Assembly (NCBI RefSeq): GCF_051622035.1
Contig: NC_135355.1
Location: 36,499,986-36,563,985 of the forward strand
Direction: 5' to 3'
Length of the DNA stretch: 64,000 nt
From: Arctopsyche grandis
Taxonomy: Eukaryota > Arthropoda > Insecta > Trichoptera > Hydropsychidae
Part shown: piece by piece, positions 31,201-41,285 of the stretch
Layout: each line of letters starts with the position of its first letter
Position numbering within the stretch: the stretch's first letter is position 1
The notes under the pieces: generated by a model
The model's database searches: none
The model's input: the letters and a program-made list of their open reading frames with translations, nothing else
What the model was told of the DNA's origin: nothing
Made by a program: the position numbers and the translations under genes

Positions 31201-31353
31201 AACGGAGACGTCGGCACCTGTGTCGATGAGAAAGCTCATCCCGGTTCTCTGGTCTCGAACGAAGAGACGAGAGTTGTTAGGCCCGCCGGTTGTTGAGTTG
31301 ACCGACGGGCTTACTCGTTTCCCGCTTTCTTGAAACTGCACGGTGGTTCGCAT
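28201..31353 (-). CDS. pol: Pol polyprotein (PR-RT-RNase H-IN)
   Basis: 1050 residues. Protease motif IDTGADVSVLP near residue 43; reverse transcriptase with YIDDILVA near 341; RNase H with VDASDSTVGAVL near 494; integrase zinc finger HHCC (His-x3-His near 688-692, CITC near 717-720), catalytic Asp near 751, Asp near 809 and Glu near 843, and a GPF-type C-terminal module. It ends in a proline- and serine-rich tail. No stop interrupts it. The frame overlaps gag by 43 bases in the -1 frame, so Pol is probably made as Gag-Pol by frameshifting; the first Met shown need not be used. Confidence 0.95.
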   Translation of the reverse strand: MRTTVQFQESGKRVSPSVNSTTGGPNNSRLFVRDQRTGMSFLIDTGADVSVLPAPPENRNRPAQLELRAANGSRIATYGTQEMVVNIGLRRQYPWSFIVAAVPRAIIGADFLAKYGIIVDLKRRRLTDAQTTQSRQVGIETGHSLGLRVVSRPTEYEELLAQFDDITRPEKSTTTKKHSVTHHIETRGPPTVAKPRRLAPDKLKIAKAEFAQMQRDGTCRPSSSSWASPLHLVQKKTGEWRPCGDFRQLNACTVPDRYPIPNMADFNHNLMNTCLYSVIDLVKAFHQIPVEPRDVIKTAITTPFGLFEFPCMTFGLRNAAQTFQRFMDEVLRGLDFCFIYIDDILVASQNPAQHKEHLRQVFGRLQAYGVRINANKCELGKPEVKFLGHQITKNGIKPSPEKVEAIRSYPKPRTVQDLRRFLAMVNFYRKFIPHATENQRLMNDLLKNSKKNDKTPVAWTSLTNEAFQKTKTQLADATLLVHPDPEAPLSIAVDASDSTVGAVLQQRQDGVWKPLAFYSKKLTDAQTKYSTYDRELTAIFQGIKHFKVMLEGRKFVVFTDHKPLQFIFKKKADQGTMRQIRQAYFISQFTTDIQHVAGEENVVADALSRLEAIACPNSINYEELAKAQLDDANLEKLRKNTASGLQWRRIPEPESNMEIWCDISTGRPRPYIPERFRRQVFDGIHGLAHPGTRASVDMVRRRFIWPSISKDVRHWAKTCITCQRTKVSRHTRAGITEYDLPSDRFAFVHMDIVGPLPLSQGFSYCLTVIDRFTRWPEAIPIADIRAETVGKAFYGGWIARFGVPQEVKTDQGRQFESELFAELTKILGTRRQRTTPYRPQANGMIERWHRSLKSAIMAQATDNWVDALPTTLLGLRAALKEDVKASAAEMVYGTPLVLPGEMFSTNRAITEHQFVNRIRRQMEELRPSPVKRHGTERTFVPQKLQSCTHIFLRHDAARTGFQPPYQGPFEVVKRNGNIWTIRKKGKEVNVAMDRVKPAYLELALSPGPPPTSSEQSPSPPEQSLPPSVPMPTSSTTRTGRTTQIPARFRD
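31281..31323 (-). promoter_or_regulatory. -1 ribosomal frameshift signal at gag-pol junction
   Basis: On the minus strand the slippery heptamer GGGAAAC (31323-31317) is in the correct X XXY YYZ phase with gag. After six bases, which include the gag stop at 31313-31311, a hairpin follows: GCCCGTCGGT (31310-31301), a ten-base loop and ACCGGCGGGC (31290-31281). The stem is ten pairs with one G-U. Slipping there joins gag to pol in the observed -1 frame. Confidence 0.85.
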
Positions 31354-32279
31354 CTGAACGAGCGGTTACCGTACCTCTGATGGAACCGACACGTGTCGAA
31401 CGTTGTCTTGTTATGGGGGCCGCGGTTTGAATTCTTCGGTCCTCTTCGCTCTTGCGCGCGCAGCATTTGTTTAATCTCCTGCATGCTCTGGTCTGCCGAG
31501 GCTATCCAGTCTTCGCAGTTCCGCAACCTAGCTTCTACGCTGGAACGGTGTGGTGCTGGAGGTGCGTGGGTGCGTGAAAAGGCGTCCACGTGCGGGCACG
31601 GTGCGGTGCTGGGGTATTCCGCGGGAGCGGGGGCGGGGGCGGTAGCGGGGGCCGGGGCGAGGGCGGAGGCTGAGGGGGCAGCGCTTAGCTGGAAAACGTC
31701 GACCGGCCGCTGTGTCTCGAAAACGCGGTCTGCGACCGCCGTCAGCTCTTTTATGTTGGTCGTCGTCATCGTTGCGAGCGCCGACTGCACGGGAACTGGA
31801 AGTCTTCGCGTCCACATGACTCTCAAGAAATCTGTCGAGCACGTGTTGCCCGCGGTCGCCTTCATGTGGAACCACAAGTCTGATGGTCGGCTGTCGCTGA
31901 TCTGAAGATTCGCCATCAGTCTGTTGATGCGATTGTCGTGGCTGTCCGAGAACGCCTCTACCAATCTTCTTTTGGTAGTTTCATAACGGTTTCCCTTGGC
32001 CTGCTCCAAAAGGATGTCTCGGATGAGCGGGAGGAACTTGTTGTCGAGGAGTCCCACGACCGTGGCGAATTTCGCCTCGTCCGACTTGATGAGCGCGCAC
32101 GGAAACTGCGTTTCGAGTCGTGCGAACCACAGCTCGGGCGCTTCGTCCCAGAAGGGCGGAACGCGCACGGCTATCCTCGCCACTTCTATCTCTGCTCCTG
32201 AATAGGCTTCTGCCGCGGGGGTAGAGGCGGGGGTGGCGGCGGGGGCCTCGTCGAGAAGGCCTGTGATGATGGGCGCCAT
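31311..32279 (-). CDS. gag: Gag protein with CHCC motif
   Basis: 322 residues forming the structural core protein of the retrotransposon particle. An N-terminal conserved block has VPPFWDEAPELWFARLETQF. A central low-complexity stretch is rich in Ala and Pro. The C-terminus has TCRFHQRYGNRSFRCEPPC, a C-x2-H-x9-C-x3-C array. This CHCC form, in place of the common CCHC knuckle, is characteristic of the CsRn1 clade. The stop sits six bases after the frameshift heptamer begins to be decoded. Confidence 0.9.
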   Translation of the reverse strand: MAPIITGLLDEAPAATPASTPAAEAYSGAEIEVARIAVRVPPFWDEAPELWFARLETQFPCALIKSDEAKFATVVGLLDNKFLPLIRDILLEQAKGNRYETTKRRLVEAFSDSHDNRINRLMANLQISDSRPSDLWFHMKATAGNTCSTDFLRVMWTRRLPVPVQSALATMTTTNIKELTAVADRVFETQRPVDVFQLSAAPSASALAPAPATAPAPAPAEYPSTAPCPHVDAFSRTHAPPAPHRSSVEARLRNCEDWIASADQSMQEIKQMLRAQERRGPKNSNRGPHNKTTFDTCRFHQRYGNRSFRCEPPCSFKKAGNE

Positions 32280-32289
32280 GCTTGTACCG

Positions 32290-32362
32290 TACGTTTTTGA
32301 CAGCTGCGTGTTTTGACAGCTGCGTGTTTTGACAGCTGCGTGTTTTGACAGATGCGTGTTCT
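32290..32362. repeat. Short tandem repeat in the element leader
   Basis: About four units of GTGTTTTGACAGCTGC lie between the primer site and gag. Confidence 0.85.
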
Positions 32363-32371
32363 TGTTTTGTA

Positions 32372-32381
32372 GGGGTCACCA
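32372..32381 (-). promoter_or_regulatory. Primer binding site, tRNA-Trp
   Basis: The minus strand reads TGGTGACCCC two bases inside the 5' LTR. This is complementary to the 3' end of insect tRNA-Trp, the primer known for CsRn1/Kabuki elements. Confidence 0.85.
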
Positions 32382-32383
32382 GT

Positions 32384-32586
32384 TATGGAGAGCAGGCGAT
32401 TGATTGAAACGCGGTGTTCGGCTTCGGGAAACCATGTTTATTGGTTCAGGTACAGCGAGTGTGGGAGACGAGAGAGGTGTTGTCGGTTGCGAGGTCCGAA
32501 GGGAAGAGATAGCTTCCCGTCGCGCGCTGACCGCCCTCGGGGCGAAAACACCTCCGTTTACGGCCAGCCTTTGGGGTTGCCACAAT
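32384..32586 (-). repeat. 5' LTR of the CsRn1-like element
   Basis: 203 bp, identical by eye to the 3' LTR. Confidence 0.95.
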
Positions 32587-32938
32587 ATATTTAATTAAAT
32601 TGTTTAATATGAAAGAAATTGTAAAAACTTCTTTCGTACCTTTGTACATTTAACAATAGAAAAAATAATTAATTAAATAAATTTTCAATAGATGGCGATA
32701 AATGCTCAGAAACTTAGCGCCATTTATAAGCCTAAAGGAAACATTGGCATCAAACAGTATATATGGAAGTTTTTTTATTTTGTTATTATATTCGTTTTGT
32801 TGGCATTGTTTTAGCTGTGACGTACATATATATGTTGAATCGAAACGACTATTATAGTACGGCGTGCGTTATCTTACACAGACACAGAGACAGACACACA
32901 GACACGCAGAATAGCGATATTATATATATGATTACTTT
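32587..32938 (+). repeat. Interspersed repeat A, 3' half
   Basis: It continues the copy that starts at 27052, with GATGGCGATAAATGCTCAG and TTAGCTGTGACGTACATA blocks. It ends at the hAT MITE that follows. Confidence 0.85.
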
Positions 32939-33307
32939 CAGTGCCGGTTTTAGGGGGGGGGGTCAGGTGGTGCCCGAGGGCGTACTCGGCAAATTCTAGT
33001 CAAACAATCTACTGGAAAAAGCCGAATTCAAAATCTGATATTATAAGTAATGAACTTATCAATTTCTTCCTTTCTTTCAAATAAAATTCAAGGTAAAATT
33101 AATCCACTCAATGTATAAAATTTTATAAAACGGCATAATTTACAATAATTATATCCAAACATTTCAGTTTCTATGCTTTTGCTGACGCTGCCTGAAACTG
33201 TAGAAAGGTCCCAAGGCCAGGAAAAAAGAGGATGGTAATCTAGTTTTTTTCTAACGATGTTTAGAAAAAATTGCCCGAGGGCGCTATTGGGTGTAAGGCC
33301 GGCACTG
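32939..33307. mobile_element. hAT-type MITE with perfect 8-bp target duplication
   Basis: The ends CAGTGCCGG and CCGGCACTG are flanked by ATTACTTT on both sides (32931-32938 and 33308-33315). Same family as 1373-1636 but with a different interior. It is inserted at the 3' end of a repeat A copy. Confidence 0.9.
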
Positions 33308-33315
33308 ATTACTTT

Positions 33316-33714
33316 GAACTAGAAAAGTTAATTTTTTTATCTCACACAGGTGTATTTACCGAATTATGTCAGGCAGATTAAAAATATATGGGAAATAAAC
33401 AGGAGACACACTATAGTTGTTGGCCATGATAAGGTCATTGGTCACTTGGATTTTAAGGTTAAAATCTTTTGCATATTCTTTGGTGCTGGTGTTTTTACTG
33501 TTAATGGATATCAATCAACTATTTTATCTTTCTAGTGGCCAATAACTCTACCCTGGTCAATAACTGTAACACTTGAACAATTTTGGAAATGGATAATAAA
33601 AGAACATTCGAAATCTGTCGAGTTCATCAAATTTTTCAACAATCCTTTCGGTCTGTTTCGAATTACAAATTTGTAATTTAGGAACTAAAGAGTGTTTATA
33701 TATTAAATTTGTTA
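33316..33714. other. Intergenic, downstream of second SDR gene
   Basis: Nothing recognised. Confidence 0.6.
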
Positions 33715-34725
33715 TTAGAATTTACTTCGAAATAGTGTATAATGCAAGTTTGGCCATAAACCTTTTATGAAAAAACTAATTTTTCTATAGAATGGTTCAA
33801 TTATAACATCTAATTTTTCATGTTCTATAGCTTTGATAACTTCTGACGCCGTAGTTTTGGATAAATTTGAATCTCTCTTGTCATCACCATCAATACCTAA
33901 AAATATAATTAATTAACTTCACAATAATTAGAATGAAAGCACATACATTTAAACCATCAGGAATGCAAATACTTTACCTAAATTTTCATCAATATTTTGA
34001 GTATGCATTTTTGGAATGCAAATCGTAGTAACTTTTATGTTTGTTTCTTGAATTTCTTCACGTAAGGTATTGGCAAAAATGAGAAGGGCATGTTGTGAAG
34101 CCCCAAACGAAGAATATAAAGGATCTGTACATATTCCTTGCGACGAGCTTACAAAAACGATATGTCCTGATATATTGCTTAACATATACCTCAAAACGGC
34201 TGAAAAGATATACTGTTTATAAATATTCATATTTATAATCCAAATCTTAAAAATATATATATGTATATTATTTGCTCACCTTTTGTAAGTGCAATTTGAG
34301 AAAAATAGTTATTCGTCATTATTTCCATGTCGGTACATATGGCAGTGTTTATAACTTCACCGATGAAATTTATATTTGCGTTATTTATTAATATATCAAT
34401 GTGACCATATAAATTTACAATACTTTCAACATGATTTTGAACATTGTCCAACTCGGAGAGATTAATCTGCATGGCGATAGGAGTATGGGTTGGATATTGC
34501 TAAAATGACAATCATTGAAGTATTTATAAATATTCCAACACTGAATAAATAAAGTTGAAATCTTAAATTGTCAATAGTTACCGAATGCAAGGATGAAAGA
34601 TAGAGTTTAATTTCATCAAGCCGATTAATATCATTTCCAATGAGAATCAGATGACATCCACGCTTATAAAACTTCTGTGCTAATGCTGCACCAATTCTTG
34701 AACAACCACCAGTGATCACAACAAT
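33715..34725 (-). CDS. Diverged SDR paralog lacking catalytic residues
   Basis: Four exons match exons 2-5 of the SDR gene at 25056: 34725-34582 (144 nt, same length), 34499-34280 (220 nt, same), 34199-33978 (222 versus 246) and 33896-33715. They join in phase to 255 aa with GT-AG introns and a normal stop. The active site is altered: the Tyr and Lys of YxxxK are Phe and Gln (SSFGASQHAL), the cofactor motif is TGGCSRIG with Arg for the second Gly, and INNGG is INNAN. The Ser is kept. No exon 1 with a membrane segment was found upstream, so the model is 5'-incomplete. It may be a pseudoenzyme or an early pseudogene. Confidence 0.75.
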
Positions 34726-35549
34726 CTAATAACACATCAGAATTCATTTATATTATTCAGTTTAATAAATGGTCTAATAACTTTTACAGAGATTATTATG
34801 ATGTACATAAATATTGCAACGACCCGGCATTGCCCGGGAGGCTAAAAGTTGAACAATAAACCCCTTTCAAAGACTCGTTCACGTTCAAAATCCATATGCT
34901 TTCAAATTTTCAGTACTATGATAAAATAAATCAAGTTTGATGACTTCAAATTGAAAACTGCAGCTTAGCATTGCGGATAGACAAACAAATATTGGTGCCG
35001 GTTTAGCGTGCATTTAGAGTACCTTAAGGTAATTGGTTTAGCATGCAGTCTACCTATCTACATATATTTATAGGAATGGTCAGATAAACAGGTTCATTTT
35101 AATTTAATTATAATATTTAATTTATACCAGGAACTATAATTTATACGTGGCCAGAAATATTTTATGTATATTTGATACAAATATTATTAGTATTATACAA
35201 AGTACATAAATACATGTCAATTAATATTCACAGAGATATCTATGGTCAAATTTGTAAATTTGTAGTATTTTAAACAATTCAGCGAAATTCAGTAAATACA
35301 TATGAATTAACATCCACAGAGATATTTATGGTGAAATTTGTAAATTTGAAGCATTTTATACAATTCAGTGAAATACGAGATTTTGCGAGAAAATGGGTAA
35401 GGTTGCCAATTTGTTGGAAGCGTTCATGAAAATTAGATAAATTGGCAAACTGTGATAGGAAACAATCAAGTTTCAACATTCTCTATTATTCTCAACATTC
35501 TGACCGTCAACGTTTTTCGACATATTTTAACTATATGTTTATGCTTTAA
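34726..35549. other. Intergenic, upstream of second SDR gene
   Basis: Searched for a first SDR exon on the minus strand; none seen. A piece near 34810-34870 has CCCGGCATTGCCCGGGAGG, a short GC-rich inverted word of unknown origin. Confidence 0.5.
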
Positions 35550-36009
35550 GAGGGCTGTACACCCGGAATCTTAATTTTGTTGCCGTTCCTTTCTTCGATA
35601 TATATATATTGAGTGAATGCGACAGTTGCGCTTCGACCAGATAAAACGTATTTTAAATCGACAAAATCGAGGTTTCGTATTCTCCAATTTTCTTCTCCGA
35701 AACTGGACTAATTTTTAAAAAAATTTCATCATCGGTATGAGAAAGATATTTTCTATGCAATTTTTTTTTAAATCGACCGTTAAATAAGCACGCTGGACTT
35801 TTTTCGTGGGTGTAAAAAAGAGGCGATTTTATAGATGTTTGGCGGCTCCTAGCTCCTATAAAAAATAACTAATCAAAAAAATAAAAGCACAGATGCATGC
35901 CAATGGTGGATATCCATAGCATATTAAAAAATAAGTTCTCTAGTGCCATAATTGAGGAAGGGAGAAGTGTAATACGTTTGTATGGACACGGCGCTGGTGT
36001 CCAGCCCTC
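35550..36009. mobile_element. MITE family B copy
   Basis: Ends GAGGGCTG and CAGCCCTC lie beside TTAA on the left and TTAG on the right. Opposite orientation to the copy at 22628 and about 60 bp shorter. Confidence 0.85.
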
Positions 36010-36013
36010 TTAG

Positions 36014-37497
36014 TTGTCAATCACAATATGACAATTTTATCATTAAATATTTTTTATTAATCACATTTCTGCATTTTCAGGGCACACAATGAATGGAGAT
36101 AATAATTAATTGAAAAAAAGTCACATTCCTTGTATAAAATGTTACTAAAAATATATTGAATTCATTTTTTTTGGAAAATGCACGCTTAACCGGCACCCAA
36201 ATATTCATCTTTATATAGTAGAAGATAAATTATAAATAAGTTGATTTTTTAAGCATATTATTGACCAACCATTTAACAATCAATTCATGCAAATATACTA
36301 TCCAATTAAATACAAACCATATGTAATGTATCTAGAATTATATAGAAATTAATTCAATACAAATTAAATATGAAATATGAATCTAATATTTTTAATAATT
36401 ATGTATATTATTCACTAGCAGATACATATATGTATATGTACAGCATTGTTGGAGCTAAAATTGTAAGTCTGCAGAGGTTAAATAAATAAAAAATCTAATT
36501 TTGTCTTGGGAGACGCCGAGTATATTTGCTGGTTGATAAGCAACTACACACAGTCTACATATTAATTATCGAGCAATGAAAGTATCATAATAATATATTA
36601 GATTGAAAATGAACGAACTTAGACAAAAGCAAACTTTCAAGTAAATGTGTGACATGTAATGATTGTGTTGAAATAACGTCATCTAATAAGTACACATGTA
36701 TCAATGAATTTGTGAAAATGATAAATTTAAACAAACCTTATTTTGTAGTTCGGCCTTGTTCATCTTTGCAAACACTTGTGGACACGAAATTCGAAAGTGA
36801 TAAGTTGAAAGTTAAATGGGAAATAGATTTTTGCACGTTCACCAAATAGTGTTTTACCATTTACAGGATGGTCAAGGTGATGGCGATTTCAAAATGACAG
36901 TGTTGACGATTCAACAGCCGCAGCATCAATGACACTGACTTCAAGTGAAGTCGTTTTTAATACGTTACGAAATTTCAAAACGTGTTTTATGACTAAACAA
37001 CAATATGTAAATAATGGAAAATGTAGTAAAAAGCTATTTCAATGATATTACATATTTTTACAACAGTATTAATAGTTGTTTATGATAATTGAGATGCGAA
37101 TATAGCTACTATTTCATAGCAGACGTGAAGCTGCAATTAATCTTTTTTATGTAGATTTCGTCAATATTTGAGGTTTCATTGTTGATGGAGTCATCGAGGT
37201 AAATTATAATGAAAAAATACACAGGATTTTCCTCTATTAACGGTATATCTATGTAAGTGCTAATGTACACATGTATGCATTTTAATGTACCGCATTCAAA
37301 AACAATGATAGTCCATCAAAATATGCCGTGATTATTCGAGAACTCTTCAGTACTAAAAAAATAATATAATGTATGTATTACGTTCTACAAGTTCTCTTAA
37401 AGCATTGATGTTTCAATTAAATAATATTATCGTATTTAAATTATATATTTAAAATTTTGTTCTGAGGCTTGCTTAGTATTTAGGTATTATATTTAAA
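36014..37497. other. Intergenic, nothing recognised
   Basis: AT-rich. An open frame at about 36649-36849 lacks an ATG start and resembles no known family. Confidence 0.5.
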
Positions 37498-37546
37498 CTA
37501 GTGTTGTACCCGATGAAATATCATAGCATGGGTGTTGGCATATTAT
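37498..37546 (+). repeat. Interspersed repeat A, short 5' piece
   Basis: CCCGATGAAATATCATAGCATG block, cut by the MITE that follows. Confidence 0.7.
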
Positions 37547-38053
37547 GAGGGCTGTATACCCGAAACCTTAATTTTGTTGCCGTTCCTTTCTTCGATATAT
37601 ACATATATTGAGTGAATGCGACAATATATATCAATATATATATATTGAGTGAATGCGACAGTTGCGCTTCGACCAGATAAAACCTATTTTAAATCCACAA
37701 AATTGAGGTTTTGTATTCTCCAGTTTTCTCCTCCGAAACTGGACCGATTAAAAAAATATTTAATCATCGGTATGAAAAAGATATTTTCTATGTTTGTGTG
37801 CTCGTATTTTTTTAAAAATCAACCGATAAATAAGCAAGCTGGACTCTTTTCGTGGGTGTAAAAAAGAGGCGATTTTATAGATGTTTGGCGGCTCCTAGCT
37901 CCTATAAAAAATAGCTAATCAAAAAAATAAAAGCACAGAAACATGCCTATGGTGGATATCCATAGCATATTAAAAAATAAGTTCTCTAGTGCCATAATTG
38001 AGGAAGGGAGAAGTGTAATACGTTTGTATGGACAAAGCGCTGGTGTTCAGCCC
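37547..38053. mobile_element. MITE family B copy, right end damaged
   Basis: It begins GAGGGCTG after TTAT and ends CAGCCC, missing the last bases and the TTAA. It is fused directly to a family I palindrome. Confidence 0.8.
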
Positions 38054-38055
38054 AT

Positions 38056-38204
38056 ATTCACTTAATTTGCGCGAGCAGGATACAACAGGAACAAGAGGAA
38101 CAGACTTTTCCTCCCGTATTAATGTGCGTGCGCAGAATACGGGAGGAAAAGCCTGTTCCTCTTGTTCCTGATGTACCCTGCTCGCGCAAATTAAGTGAGT
38201 TAGT
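38056..38204. mobile_element. Family I palindrome
   Basis: Two arms of about 65 bp read TTAATTTGCGCGAGCAGG and GAGGAACAG...TTTTCCTCCCGTATT in inverted order. The blocks match the single-armed copies at 15120 and 46170. Confidence 0.75.
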
Positions 38205-38335
38205 ACGTGAGTATGTACCGTTTACCATGCACCCTTTTTTTTGATCTTTCGATTTTCGATCTTTGCCTTCCAATATTTGTGTTTTCTGTAATTTAACATT
38301 CTGGCTCGTCACGTAGACCCATACATATTAATGTA

Positions 38336-38430
38336 TGTCGAATCAAAACGAGTATTATAGTACGGCGAGCGTTATCTTACACAGATACACACACACACAG
38401 ACACACAGAATAACGATATAATATATATGA
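38336..38430 (+). repeat. Interspersed repeat A, 3' end only
   Basis: It has GTATTATAGTACGGCGAGCG, a CA-rich tract and a TATATATGATGAT end. Confidence 0.75.
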
Positions 38431-39566
38431 TGATAAAAGATTTGTAAACATTAATAATAAATTTCTAAATATATTACTCTATATACGAGTATATGTATAT
38501 AAGTAGTTTAGCTATGAATATTAAGTTTATAATGGTATATTTAAATGTGTACATGTGTACATAATACATATGTAGTCAAATACTCTGGAACACAAACAAA
38601 TGAATATTGAGGAAAACATTTGTTGGTTTATTCATTTTTCCACGAAAGTAAATATTTATTATATATTTTATTGAGTTTAAAACTAACTGAATGCTTAATG
38701 TTTTGCTTGTGTAAACGTATTTGTTTACCGGGATTTATAAAATAGTTAAGCTAAAACAATATATATCAATCTATTATGTAAAGGCTTATTATTTGGTGGA
38801 AGCATTTGCATACTTAAATATTTATTTATATGTAGATAAACCTACATACATATCTATGCACATGCACTTGAAAACTTAACCACTTTATCGCCACGCGTTT
38901 TTAGAAACCGATTTGATTATTTTATGTTTGTGTTTAGTGCCAACCCTTGACACTACTACCTCTTGAATATATAACAAACTAAGGAAAAATATAGCATTAT
39001 TTTTCAATTTCGTTAGTATCACAGGATATTTTTAGATGTCACTGTGAAGAAACTAAAATCAATCCGAATCATAGTCTTAACCCTCCCTCAACGAAGTGCC
39101 CCAATTTTTACGTTTTTCGTAATAACTATGTGGTTTTCAAAGCTATACACCCTATATTTCTTGTATTCCTAGAATGAACTACAAGAAATTTATTTTATTA
39201 GATTTTGTATGATTTAGAAAAGGGGTACATCGTAAAAAAATACATTTATACATTTCTACGTTCCAAAGTATGATTTAAAGGCGGTAGCGATAAGTCATGT
39301 TTTTGACTGTTCGCTTGCATATTCTTGTCGATCGATGAATCAATGCGAGAGAAAGAGACAGCTATATTTTCGTAAACTATTATTTTCGTCGCTTTTAGCG
39401 CGTGGCTATTGAGTCATGCAGTCGCCTGTTGGCTTTACCTACATATGTGCGTTTGCTTGTTGATGCTCATCGTTATTTTTAATACAAAAATAGTCAAAAA
39501 CATGCTATAGGACTAAAACTTTTTTATGTTGATGTATAACATGATTAATAAAATATATATTGAACC
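38431..39566. other. Intergenic, nothing recognised
   Basis: AT-rich. TTAACCCTCCC near 39086 recalls a piggyBac-type end, but no partner end was found. Confidence 0.5.
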
Positions 39567-39783
39567 CAGGTAGGTAGGTAGATAGTTTTTTTCCATTTTT
39601 TTCATATTAAATAATTAAATAATAATATTAAATTAAATATATTTAAAAGTTATTTGAAGAAAATTCGACCACATGAGGATCGAACACAGAACCGACACAT
39701 TTCTTTTAGTTTTTTATTTATTAATTAATAGTTTAATATGCCAACACCCATGCGATGATATTTCATCGGATACAACACGAGTA
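39567..39783 (-). repeat. Interspersed repeat A, partial
   Basis: Reverse copy from the GTAGGTAGGTAG block to ATGATATTTCATCGG. Confidence 0.8.
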
Positions 39784-39814
39784 TATATGTACAATATATA
39801 AAATTGAATGTCTG

Positions 39815-40315
39815 TTTGTCTGTCTGTCTCGTATAGGCTCCAAAACCACTCAACCGATTACGATGGAACTTTAAGGATTTGTTGTATGCATGTCCGGGAA
39901 GCTTACTGTGAAAAATAACGGGGAAAAAACCTTTTAATAATAATATTCGTAATTACGATTTTACCGACGCGAAAGTTTGAAGCGCCATTGTGTAGTCAAG
40001 GAAATGTGTTCGTTGGTAACCACGTTACCAGTTGGTTTATGATGACACGGCATTGAAGAGACGTTAGTAGAGCTCCAACCATCACTTGAAACGGGAATTG
40101 CATGCCTTAGGGCCGGGCCGCACCGTGCGACTTGCGAGCGACTTGGTTGAGGGCGACCAGACCAATGCATAAAGGTAGATGGGACATGCCACACCCGTCA
40201 ACTTGTTTGTCGCACACATTTCCATACATTTTTTAGTCGGCCGACAAAGTTGCACGGTGTAGCCCGGCCCTTATTATGGCATTGCAACGCATGCCGGGTT
40301 CAGTTAGTTCACAAT
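39815..40315. repeat. Interspersed repeat F, split by Harbinger MITE
   Basis: It opens with GTCTGTTTGTCTGTCTG and ends CATGCCGGGTTCAGTTAGTT. The MITE at 40110-40270 interrupts it. Confidence 0.75.
40110..40270. mobile_element. Harbinger-type MITE, family G
   Basis: 161 bp with ends GGGCCGGGC and GCCCGGCCC, flanked by TTA on both sides. Close relative of 48509-48682. Its CCGCACCGTGCGACTTGCG start is reminiscent of the element at 12759. Confidence 0.8.
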
Positions 40316-41086
40316 AAAAACATTTAAAACTATTTTGTATTTATCTTTCAATAGATTTTAAGATTTCAAATGAAATGACGTATGTAACTCATTTTCGGTG
40401 ATTTTGGACATATGACCTTAGCAGCTCAGGTACGGATACATGTGTATATAAATTCTATTATATTAGGTTTTTGACCCATAGTTTTTAACCGCAGTCGAGT
40501 TCAAAACTATCGACTCCCATATTTCGTTGTCGGAATAGTAAAATCAATATGAAAATTCAATCTTGAACACAATATCTACATATATGAATTATAAAATGCG
40601 GAAGGTTGGATTATTTTAGTGTTTATTTTGAAGGATGATATTATGTATTATGATATTTCCCCGTTTGATTGGTCGCTATGCCACTATATGCTTATCCATA
40701 AATCAGCAGTCCAACAAGATATGAAAATCCTATTCGGCGACGGAAACCTTCTCGCTTTTATAAATAAATAAATATGCGTATAATATATAACAGGGTATTA
40801 TCCGGCAACGACGTGACAAGCTCCATTAATATTTTGAGTCATCTGCAAAGTTTAGAAACGATAAATTTTCGCGTCTTACCCGGTGTTAAGGCGTGCAGGT
40901 GAAACGTATGTATATAGGCAGGAACTGCTCTCAAGTTTCCAGAGTGATTTTATGTATTATTTACAATTATATTAAAACGTCTACTGTCCCATTTAAATGA
41001 ATACTCAAATGAATGGCAAATTATATCACCCACACACACACACACAGTGTTGAAGAACTATCGCCAATTAATATTGTTGATTATAT
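40316..41086. other. Intergenic, nothing recognised
   Basis: No gene or repeat boundary was identified. A short CA repeat lies at 41032-41046. Confidence 0.5.
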
Positions 41087-41087
41087 A

Positions 41088-41285
41088 GCCAGCAGTATAG
41101 CTCAGTGGTATACAAGTCTAAAAATCAATAGATGTCTCAATGGATTAATTAATTAATTATGTGCCAATTTAAGTATTAAAAAAATCCTGCATTGTTTGTA
41201 ATTAATTGTCCAAGAATTGGCGCATTGGCGTTTTCCTGTCAAGCCTTCCTGTTATATTTATTTATTTAATTTATAATTTATAATA
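41088..41285 (+). repeat. tRNA-derived SINE, internally deleted
   Basis: The head is AGCCAGCAGTATAGCTCAGT followed by GGTATACAAGTC, a good tRNA A box. The tail is a GGCGCATTGGCGTTTTCCTG and CCTTCCTG hairpin shared with 43790, 51990, 58520 and 63730. The region between the B box and the tail is shortened. Confidence 0.65.

Larger units (their letters stand above)
27185..32586 (-). mobile_element. Ty3/Gypsy LTR retrotransposon, CsRn1/Kabuki-like
   Basis: A 5402-bp element with two identical 203-bp LTRs, open gag and pol frames, a tRNA-Trp primer site and a polypurine tract. It is much more GC-rich than its surroundings. ATAT flanks it (27181-27184 and 32587-32590) if the LTR ends are placed at TATGG and CACAAT; TG...CA ends lie two to three bases further in. 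Identical LTRs point to recent insertion. No envelope-like frame lies between pol and the 3' LTR. Confidence 0.95.

Noticed and set aside
35279-35479. Missing first exon of the second SDR gene
   Set aside because: The frame has no hydrophobic anchor resembling the paralog and no donor in the right phase.
36649-36849. Open frame with several cysteines
   Set aside because: No ATG start, no recognised domain, no splice signals that extend it.
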